Shown here piece by piece: positions 1-5,093 of a stretch of DNA of 6,782 nt. Location of the stretch: assembly GCA_903876815.1 (NCBI GenBank), contig CAIRBL010000068.1, forward strand, positions 1-6,782. The letters are read 5' to 3'. A program made the translations under genes and the position numbers. The DNA is from an uncultured bacterium. Its GTDB lineage: Bacteria; Patescibacteriota; Patescibacteriia; UBA1558; GWA2-36-10. Each line of letters starts with the position of its first letter. The first letter of the stretch is position 1. The notes under the pieces were generated by a model, which searched no databases, was not told the DNA's origin, and saw nothing but the letters and a program-made list of their open reading frames with translations.

Positions 1-237
1 CGTGCTGGCTCAGCTGGTCGGGCTATTTCTTTTGCGGGTGGTGATGAAAAATTAGTTATCAGACAAATTGAAAGATTGATCAAGAAAACTATTCCTATTT
101 CTTTGACGCCAACTTTAGCAGCTGCCAAAGTAATGCCTAGAGAGTCATATAAATCAAATTATGCTCCGGAGCGTTCTCGGACTGCAAGATCTGGACAAAG
201 ACGAGGTGGAAATTTCCGTCGCCGTCGCTCAGTTTAA
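1..237 (+). CDS. DEAD-box ATP-dependent RNA helicase, C-terminal end (5' partial)
   Basis: The frame is open from base 1 to a TAA at 235-237 and gives 78 residues. It begins RAGSAGRAISF, which matches the end of helicase motif VI and the strand after it in the DEAD-box family (HRxGRTARAGxxGxAISF). Next comes a stretch (IERLIKKTIPI) that resembles the end of the second RecA domain in RhlE/DeaD-type helicases. The last 25 or so residues are basic and rich in Arg, Gly and Ser, and end in RRRR-S-V. In this family such tails bind RNA and help load the helicase on structured RNA. The ATP-binding and DEAD motifs lie outside the window, so the subfamily cannot be fixed. No convincing terminator follows it before the next promoter. 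Confidence 0.85.
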   Translation, partial: RAGSAGRAISFAGGDEKLVIRQIERLIKKTIPISLTPTLAAAKVMPRESYKSNYAPERSRTARSGQRRGGNFRRRRSV

Positions 238-289
238 ATAGCTACAAAATACATTCTGAATTATTTAGGGTGTTTTTTGTCAGAGATTA

Positions 290-298
290 TGCTATAAT
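290..298 (+). promoter_or_regulatory. Extended -10 promoter of the ABC exporter gene
   Basis: A TG at 290-291, one base, then a perfect TATAAT at 293-298 form an extended -10 element. There is no good -35 box at 16-18 bases upstream, which is usual for extended -10 promoters. Transcription would begin near 304-306, only about 3-5 bases before the ATG at 309. That predicts a nearly leaderless mRNA and argues against the upstream GTG at 270 as the start codon. Confidence 0.7.
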
Positions 299-308
299 AT
301 TCGGACTT

Positions 309-2066
309 ATGCAATATTTAACTAAACACACATTTAGAATTTTTTGGCAACATTTGTGGCATTACAAGTGGTCTGTTTTAGTAATTTTGTTTGGTGTGAT
401 TGGTGGCGCTGTTACAAATATCATTGCCCCTTTGTTTTATAAGCAGTTTTTTGATGTGTTAGTTAACTCCAGCGGCGTTAGGGAAGGCAATGCTTTGGTG
501 GTTATTTTAGGAAAAATTTCCTTGGTATATTTTTTAGGTTGGCTTTGTTGGCGAGCAGTAACGTTTTTTATGGCTTATTTTCAGACTAATGCCATGGCTG
601 ATTTAGAAAATACTTCTTTTAGTTATCTGCACAAACATTCAGTTTCTTTTTTTAATAATAATTTTGTTGGTTCATTAGTCAAAAAAGTTAATCGTTTTTC
701 TCACTCTTTTGAGATGATCACTGACATGATTGTTTGGGATTTGTTGCCAATGATAGTGATAACAGCTTCAGTGATTTTTGTTTTGACCAAAAAAAATATT
801 TTGATTGGCCTTGGTATTTTAGCTTGGGTAGTAGTTTATATTTTAATTAATTACTTTTTTAGTATTTATAAACTAAAATACGACACCCAAAGAGCAGCTT
901 TAAGCTCTAAAGTTACTGGCGTTTTGGCTGACACGATAACTAATCATAGCAATGTCAAATTATTTAATGGTTATGAAAGAGAAAGAAATTTATTTTCTCA
1001 AGTAGTTGGTGAATTTCAAAAATTATTTCAATTTACTTGGAATTTAGGCAATTATTTTGAAGCTGGTCAGGCGATGTTTATGATTTTGTTGGAAATCGGC
1101 GTGATGTACTACGCTATTATTTTATGGCAAAAAGATATTTTAACTGTTGGTGATTTTGTGCTTTTACAAAGCTATTTGTTAAATATTATTATGAGATTAT
1201 GGAATTTTGGTCGTTTGGTGAGAAAATATTATGAAAATATGGCTAATGCTGAAGAGATGACAGAAATTTTGATGACTGAGCATGAAATTAAAGATGTAAA
1301 AAACGCCAAAAATTTAAAGATAATTTCCGGAGAGATTGAATTTCGGGCAGTTAATTTTAATTATAATCAAACGCGACAGATTATTAGTAATTTTGATCTC
1401 AAGATAAAAGCCAAAGAAAAGATTGCTTTAGTTGGACCATCTGGCTCTGGTAAATCTACTTTGCTAAATTTATTATTGAGAAATTATGATTTGGTTAGCG
1501 GTGATATTTTGATTGATGAGCAAAAAATAAATAAAATTACTCAAGAATCATTGTGGCGTAATATTTCTTTTGTCAATCAAGACCCGGTATTATTTCACCG
1601 GACATTGCAAGAAAATATTGCTTATGGAAAGCCAGATGCAAGTTTTGAAGAGATAGTGCAAGCAGCTAAACTGGCTTATGCAGATAGCTTTATCAATAGT
1701 TTTTCTGAAAAATACCAAACTTTTGTGGGAGAAAGAGGCGTCAAACTTTCTGGCGGCGAAAGACAACGTGTAGCTATTGCAAGAGCGATTTTAAAAAATG
1801 CCCCAATCTTGATTTTGGATGAAGCAACATCTTCTTTGGATTCTGAGTCCGAAGAACTGATTCAAGATGCGCTATCTAATTTGATGAAAAATAAGACAGT
1901 GATAGTTATTGCTCACAGATTATCTACTATTATGAAAATGGACAGAATTATTGTTCTAAATCAAGGTAAAATAGTAGAACAAGGAACACATCAAGAATTA
2001 ACCAATAAAAACGGTGGTTTATATAAGAAACTATGGGAAAAACAGGTAGGTGGGTTTATTGAGTAG
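309..2066 (+). CDS. ABC exporter half-transporter (membrane domain fused to ATPase domain)
   Basis: This 585-residue protein has the MsbA/multidrug exporter (ABCB-like) layout and should work as a membrane homodimer or heterodimer that pumps lipids, drugs or peptides outward. About six membrane helices are visible near residues 24-44, 65-90, 143-160, 163-184, 252-274 and 277-295. The ATPase half has an A-loop Tyr near 352, Walker A GPSGSGKST (376-384), Q-loop Gln 424, the LSGGERQR signature (480-487), Walker B ILILDEA (500-506), D-loop SSLD (508-511) and the switch His 536. All catalytic residues are present. The frame can be extended to a GTG at 270, but the TATAAT at 293-298 lies inside that extension, so ATG 309 is preferred. 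The first residues after it are polar and basic, followed by the first helix, as expected. It appears monocistronic, since a new promoter follows. The substrate cannot be read from the sequence. Confidence 0.95.
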   Translation: MQYLTKHTFRIFWQHLWHYKWSVLVILFGVIGGAVTNIIAPLFYKQFFDVLVNSSGVREGNALVVILGKISLVYFLGWLCWRAVTFFMAYFQTNAMADLENTSFSYLHKHSVSFFNNNFVGSLVKKVNRFSHSFEMITDMIVWDLLPMIVITASVIFVLTKKNILIGLGILAWVVVYILINYFFSIYKLKYDTQRAALSSKVTGVLADTITNHSNVKLFNGYERERNLFSQVVGEFQKLFQFTWNLGNYFEAGQAMFMILLEIGVMYYAIILWQKDILTVGDFVLLQSYLLNIIMRLWNFGRLVRKYYENMANAEEMTEILMTEHEIKDVKNAKNLKIISGEIEFRAVNFNYNQTRQIISNFDLKIKAKEKIALVGPSGSGKSTLLNLLLRNYDLVSGDILIDEQKINKITQESLWRNISFVNQDPVLFHRTLQENIAYGKPDASFEEIVQAAKLAYADSFINSFSEKYQTFVGERGVKLSGGERQRVAIARAILKNAPILILDEATSSLDSESEELIQDALSNLMKNKTVIVIAHRLSTIMKMDRIIVLNQGKIVEQGTHQELTNKNGGLYKKLWEKQVGGFIE

Positions 2067-2082
2067 CTGAATAGAATTAAAC

Positions 2083-2111
2083 TTGCTATTTTTGTCAATA
2101 TGTGTTATTAT
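2083..2111 (+). promoter_or_regulatory. Promoter of the RGG/zinc-ribbon gene
   Basis: TTGCTA at 2083-2088 (four of six -35 consensus bases) is followed by a 17-base spacer and TATTAT at 2106-2111 (five of six). A TG at 2103-2104 makes this an extended -10. The predicted start of transcription is near 2118, giving a leader of about 47 bases that contains the hairpin at 2135-2149. The -35 box begins 16 bases after the stop codon of the ABC exporter. Confidence 0.7.
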
Positions 2112-2134
2112 AGGGATTAACTTATTAAGCAAAA

Positions 2135-2149
2135 TCCGCCAGAGGCGGA
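2135..2149. other. GC-rich hairpin in the leader of the RGG/zinc-ribbon gene
   Basis: TCCGCC (2135-2140), loop AGA, then GGCGGA (2144-2149) form a perfect 6-bp stem in an otherwise AT-rich spacer. On the + strand it is followed by ATAAAC, with no T-tract, so it is not a terminator for the exporter gene. On the - strand the stem runs straight into TTTTG, so it resembles a short intrinsic terminator for antisense transcription. It lies inside the predicted 5' leader, ending 15 bases before the ATG, and could instead stabilise the mRNA or affect translation. The structure is clear; the role is open. Confidence 0.6.
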
Positions 2150-2164
2150 ATAAACAATAAATTT

Positions 2165-2668
2165 ATGGGAAATTTTAATCGAGATAGAAGATCTGGTGGT
2201 GATAGAGGTGGTGCTAATCGCGGATTTGGTGGTGGTAGAGACAGGGGTTTTGGCGGTGGTCGCGGATTTGGTGGTGGTAGAGACAGAGATCGCGGTCCAG
2301 CTGAAATGCATCACGCTGTTTGTGATGGCTGTGGTAATGATTGTGAAGTGCCATTTCGTCCAACTTCAGGCAAGCCGGTTTATTGCAATGATTGTTTCAA
2401 AAACAACGATTCTAGACCACAACGTGACAATAGATCCTCAGATCGTGGTCAAAACAATGATCAGCTCAAGGAAACTTTAAGCGCTGTTAATAAAAAATTA
2501 GATCAAATCTTAAATTTATTAACTCCCAAAGCTACCACAAAAGCTAAAGCCGAGGATTTGGAATTAATGTTTGAAGATGTCGAGACCAAACCTAAGGCTG
2601 CAAAGAAAACTACCAAAAAAGATGAAACTGTAAAAGCAGTAAAAAAAGTCACAAAAAAGAAAAAATAA
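2165..2668 (+). CDS. RGG-box, CxxC-x17-CxxC zinc-ribbon protein with Lys-rich tail
   Basis: The protein has 167 residues in three parts. Residues 1-45 are an Arg/Gly/Phe/Asp low-complexity region with GFGGGRDR-type repeats, like RGG boxes that bind RNA. Residues 48-78 hold a zinc ribbon with Cys 53 and 56, then exactly 17 residues, then Cys 74 and 77. This fits the CxxC-x17-CxxC domain family, widespread in Patescibacteria. An extra Cys lies at 60. Residues 99-119 form a short amphipathic helix that could be a coiled coil, and residues 122-167 are Ala/Lys/Thr-rich, ending in KKKK like histone-type DNA-binding tails. No signal peptide or membrane helix is seen. Binding of RNA or DNA is inferred from composition; the molecular role is not known. 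The gene has its own promoter and terminator, so it is a single-gene unit. No Shine-Dalgarno site is seen before the ATG. Confidence 0.9.
   Translation: MGNFNRDRRSGGDRGGANRGFGGGRDRGFGGGRGFGGGRDRDRGPAEMHHAVCDGCGNDCEVPFRPTSGKPVYCNDCFKNNDSRPQRDNRSSDRGQNNDQLKETLSAVNKKLDQILNLLTPKATTKAKAEDLELMFEDVETKPKAAKKTTKKDETVKAVKKVTKKKK
2218..2286 (+). repeat. 27-base direct repeat (42-base period) inside the RGG region
   Basis: Bases 2218-2244 and 2260-2286 are identical over 27 positions and 42 bases apart, exactly 14 codons. Both copies encode RGFGGGRDR. The spacer also encodes a GFGGGRG-like segment, so the region looks like a recent in-frame tandem duplication in the Arg/Gly-rich tract. A change in copy number would keep the frame. 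Confidence 0.85.
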
Positions 2669-2680
2669 ATTTTAAATTTA

Positions 2681-2708
2681 AAATCCCGCTCGAAGCGGGA
2701 TTTTTTTT
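2681..2708 (+). terminator. Intrinsic terminator of the RGG/zinc-ribbon gene
   Basis: AAATCCCGCT (2681-2690) pairs with AGCGGGATTT (2694-2703) around a 3-base loop. The core of the stem is GC-rich and merges into eight T residues at 2701-2708. It begins 12 bases after the TAA of the zinc-ribbon gene. The T-tract ends two bases before the -35 box of the next promoter. Confidence 0.92.
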
Positions 2709-2709
2709 A

Positions 2710-2738
2710 TTGAAAAAAAAGCTGTTTTATGGTATTTT
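2710..2738 (+). promoter_or_regulatory. Promoter of the membrane protein / SpoU unit
   Basis: TTGAAA (2710-2715, five of six -35 bases) is separated by 17 bases from TATTTT (2733-2738, four of six -10 bases), with TG at 2730-2731 as an extended -10. Transcription should begin near 2745, leaving a leader of about 20 bases. The -35 box directly follows the preceding terminator T-tract, so terminator and promoter are packed end to end. Confidence 0.7.
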
Positions 2739-2745
2739 AACCATA
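2728..2745 (+). promoter_or_regulatory. Inverted repeat covering the -10 box (possible operator)
   Basis: TATGGT (2728-2733) and ACCATA (2740-2745) are perfect inverted copies with a 6-base centre, and the -10 box occupies that centre. A second outer pair, AAAGCT (2718-2723) and AGCTTT (2745-2750), lies around it. The inner dyad lies at or before the expected transcription start, so it would act in DNA rather than in RNA, for example as a repressor site. No regulator gene is visible in the window. A chance dyad in AT-rich DNA is possible. Confidence 0.4.
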
Positions 2746-2764
2746 GCTTTATATCAATAAATTT

Positions 2765-4366
2765 ATGGAACTTTCCCCAAGTATTATTGCTTTATATCAA
2801 AAATTAAGCAAAATTTATCGTCAGCGTCATTTATTAAAAGAAGAGGAGAATAAAATTGAGGTTGAAGATATTACTTCACGTGTAACTTTTGTGTATGAAA
2901 AGTTACGTAATAGTGTGGATTTTAAAGAGGCGCATTTATTGCGTCGTTTTGCGATTGAGCGTAATTTACGTCGTCGTTTGATTTTGGAAACCCTCAAGCC
3001 TCACATTGCTAAGGGCTTGATTGAAGATTTGATCCGCTCCAAATATTTGCCAAACAACACCATACCAGAAAAAATGATTTTGGAAGTAGCGCAGATTATT
3101 CGTCGTTACGGTGATTTGTTTGTTTTGCTCAATGATTTATATCAAGGGAAAGAACGTAAAAATTATTTTGATTGGATTATCGGCATCATGGCTTGTGAGA
3201 TTGACATGCTTTTGAATCCTGAAGACATTGAAGATAGCTTGATAGAGACCATGTATCAGATGGTAAAAAACAGGGTCAAATTTAGTGGTGATGAAATAAA
3301 AACTAGAGAAAAAAATATTCAGCTTTATGTAGCTATTCATAAAATTTTAGTTAAGTCAGATGACACTATTATTTCTTATCATTTATTTAATCTTTATTTT
3401 TCAGATTGGAAACACGCTGATGAAAAATTAATCAAATTTATTGCAGCTAATTTTCCGGCTATTTTTCGTACCACCAAAGCGCATTTGAAACATCCATATC
3501 AAATAAAATTGAGCAACGCTATCAAAGAAGAGGCGGTGACTTTTAAAGTGCTCTATGAACTGATTTTAAATCAAGGCGAGGATTTGGAACGTTTATTAAT
3601 CAGACCAGATGATTTGGCGGCTGAGGCAAAAATTTTGATTAGTAAACGTTATAAGTTTATTCGTAACAAAATTAGCCAAAGCTCTATTCGTGCTATTATT
3701 TATATTTTTATTACCAAAATGGTTTTGGCATTAGTGTTGGAACTGCCGTATGAATTATACATTTTGAAACATATAAATTATTTGCCTATTACTATTAATA
3801 TTGCTTTTCCTCCACTTTTGATGTTTTTGATAGCTTTGACTATTGTGCCACCAAGCAAAGAAAATACTAACAAAATTTTGACCAATTTACATAATATTAT
3901 TTATAATAATCCACCAAAATCTATTTTATGCAAATTAAACCCAAAATATAGACAAAATTGGGGCTTCAAGGTTTTTTATTATTCTATGTTTACTATTTTG
4001 TATATTATAGTTTTTGGTTTTATTATTTCCATTTTACAAAAATTAAACTTTAATTTATTGAGTGGCACCTTATTTTTATTCTTTTTGACTATGGTCAGTT
4101 TTTTTGCTTTGCGTATTCGTACCACTGCCAAAGAGTATAAAGTGATTCAAAATAAAGCTGGTGTATTAGCGTTTTTTATTGATTTCTTTTCTTTGCCAAT
4201 CATTTCTGCTGGTCGCTGGCTATCTACCAAATTTAAAAAGATCAATGTTTTTGCTTTTGTCATGGATTATATTATTGAAGCGCCATTTAAAATTTTTATT
4301 GCTATCTTTGAAGAATGGCTGAGTTTTTTGAAAGATAAAAAGGAAGATATTTATCATGAAGAATAA
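2765..4366 (+). CDS. Uncharacterised multi-pass membrane protein, 533 residues
   Basis: I do not recognise a characterised family; it resembles conserved hypothetical proteins of Patescibacteria. Residues 1-305 are mostly charged, helical and without membrane segments or a signal peptide, and are rich in Arg/Lys and Glu (for example RRFAIERNLRRRL near 60-72). This half is probably cytosolic. The membrane half has likely helices near residues 310-332, 340-362, 403-424 and 430-448, a further hydrophobic stretch near 466-482 and an amphipathic region near 495-520. It ends in a charged tail, DKKEDIYHEE. No catalytic motif, nucleotide-binding loop or cysteine cluster is evident. ATG 2765 has no Shine-Dalgarno site but shares an identical 14-base context with the start at 2165. 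Its end overlaps the SpoU gene by 11 bases, so the two are probably co-transcribed and translationally coupled. Confidence 0.85.
   Translation: MELSPSIIALYQKLSKIYRQRHLLKEEENKIEVEDITSRVTFVYEKLRNSVDFKEAHLLRRFAIERNLRRRLILETLKPHIAKGLIEDLIRSKYLPNNTIPEKMILEVAQIIRRYGDLFVLLNDLYQGKERKNYFDWIIGIMACEIDMLLNPEDIEDSLIETMYQMVKNRVKFSGDEIKTREKNIQLYVAIHKILVKSDDTIISYHLFNLYFSDWKHADEKLIKFIAANFPAIFRTTKAHLKHPYQIKLSNAIKEEAVTFKVLYELILNQGEDLERLLIRPDDLAAEAKILISKRYKFIRNKISQSSIRAIIYIFITKMVLALVLELPYELYILKHINYLPITINIAFPPLLMFLIALTIVPPSKENTNKILTNLHNIIYNNPPKSILCKLNPKYRQNWGFKVFYYSMFTILYIIVFGFIISILQKLNFNLLSGTLFLFFLTMVSFFALRIRTTAKEYKVIQNKAGVLAFFIDFFSLPIISAGRWLSTKFKKINVFAFVMDYIIEAPFKIFIAIFEEWLSFLKDKKEDIYHEE
4340..4346 (+). promoter_or_regulatory. 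Shine-Dalgarno-like site of the SpoU gene
   Basis: AAGGAAG lies inside the end of the upstream gene, with AGGA ending 11 bases before the ATG at 4356. The spacing is slightly long. It is the only clear Shine-Dalgarno-like site before any start in the window. Confidence 0.5.
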
Positions 4367-4820
4367 TGATTTCTACGTTATTGCTCATAATATTCGTAGT
4401 CTATACAATGTCGGTACCATTTTTCGTACCAGTGATGCCTTGGGCGTTAATAAAATATTTTTGACTGGCTACACTGGTCGTCCACCACGTAAAGAAATTG
4501 CCAAAGTTGCTTTGGGTGCAGAAAATATAGTGCCTTGGGAGGGGACAAAAAATATTTCTAGCTTATTAAAAAGATTGAAAAAAGACGGAGTCAGGATTAT
4601 CGCTTTAGAAAAAACAGACTTAGCTATTGATTATCTTGATTTTGTACCGCAGTTTCCTTTGGCGCTTTTGCTGGGCAACGAAGTGCGTGGTGTTTCAACT
4701 AGTTTATTAAAACAGGTAGATAAAATCATTAGCTTGCCAATGAAAGGTGAAAAAGAATCCCTCAATGTTGGTGTAGCGATGGCAGTAGCGGGATATTATA
4801 TTGCGAGTAAAAAATTGTAA
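4356..4820 (+). CDS. SpoU/TrmH-family RNA 2'-O-methyltransferase
   Basis: This 154-residue protein is a SPOUT-fold methylase that transfers a methyl group from S-adenosylmethionine to a ribose 2'-OH in tRNA or rRNA. The three family motifs are present. Motif 1 is HNIRSLYNVGTIFRTSDALG (11-30), with the conserved Asn 18 and catalytic Arg 24. Motif 2 is LLLGNEVRGVS (104-114). Motif 3 is ISLPMKGEKESLNVGVAMAV (125-144), with the Ser-Leu-Asn-Val of the trefoil knot that binds the methyl donor. The protein has only the catalytic domain and lacks the extra N-terminal RNA-binding domain of RlmB-type enzymes; its size is near that of TrmL. The target nucleotide cannot be named from sequence. The start overlaps the upstream membrane protein gene by 11 bases in another frame. 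No terminator follows. Confidence 0.92.
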   Translation: MKNNDFYVIAHNIRSLYNVGTIFRTSDALGVNKIFLTGYTGRPPRKEIAKVALGAENIVPWEGTKNISSLLKRLKKDGVRIIALEKTDLAIDYLDFVPQFPLALLLGNEVRGVSTSLLKQVDKIISLPMKGEKESLNVGVAMAVAGYYIASKKL

Positions 4821-4842
4821 GGGTTATTTTTTATTTAATTTG

Positions 4843-4851
4843 TGTTATAAT
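4843..4851 (+). promoter_or_regulatory. Extended -10 promoter with predicted leaderless start
   Basis: TG (4843-4844), one base, then a perfect TATAAT (4846-4851). The ATG at 4858 begins 6 bases after the -10 box, so the A of the ATG coincides with the expected first transcribed base. There is no clear -35 box. The element lies in the 37-base gap after the SpoU stop codon and drives the four-gene unit to the right edge. Confidence 0.7.
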
Positions 4852-4857
4852 ATTGAT

Positions 4858-5085
4858 ATGCAAATTTATCAAATAGTGGAAATTATTTTTACTATTTTAT
4901 TAATTTTATTTTTGTTAGTCATGACTATTGGTATCATGACGCTTATTACTTTAATTGAAGAAATTAATAGCTACGACATATCTTTTGGTATGAGAGTCTT
5001 TTTTATCACCGGGATGTCTACAGTTTATCTTATTTTATTAAAAATGATGATATCAAAATTTACAGATTATCATCGTTATCTTTAG
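4858..5085 (+). CDS. Small two-helix membrane protein, 75 residues, unknown function
   Basis: I do not recognise this protein. It has two hydrophobic helices, about residues 5-33 and 44-66, joined by a short polar turn (EEINSYDISFG), and a basic/aromatic C-terminus (SKFTDYHRYL). The layout suggests a hairpin in the cytoplasmic membrane. The frame extends upstream to a TTG at 4801, but that version would overlap the SpoU gene and run through a perfect TATAAT at 4846-4851, so ATG 4858 is preferred. The mRNA is then predicted to be leaderless. It is followed after 8 bases by the PfkB gene and is probably co-transcribed with it; any functional link is unknown. Confidence 0.7.
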   Translation: MQIYQIVEIIFTILLILFLLVMTIGIMTLITLIEEINSYDISFGMRVFFITGMSTVYLILLKMMISKFTDYHRYL

Positions 5086-5093
5086 ATATTTTT

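Noticed and set aside
244..280. Imperfect inverted repeat (ACAAAATACA / TGTTTTTTGT) after the helicase stop, considered as a terminator
   Set aside because: The stem is almost all A-T with a mismatch and a 17-base loop, too weak for an intrinsic terminator, and the T residues are in the stem itself.
2117..2314. Minus-strand open frame of 65 codons rich in Ser/Thr
   Set aside because: It is the complement of the low-complexity RGG coding repeat and its leader, with no promoter or family resemblance.
2196..2480. Second + strand frame of 94 codons inside the RGG/zinc-ribbon gene
   Set aside because: A Val/Ile-rich frame that shadows the real gene; the conserved zinc ribbon is in the other frame.
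3137..3340. Minus-strand open frame of 67 codons
   Set aside because: It lies wholly inside the 533-residue membrane protein gene and shows no coding features of its own.
4853..4872. Dyad TTGATA-N8-TATCAA at the start of the small membrane protein gene
   Set aside because: A 6-bp, mostly A-T stem can arise by chance here and overlaps coding sequence; too weak to call an operator or RNA switch.
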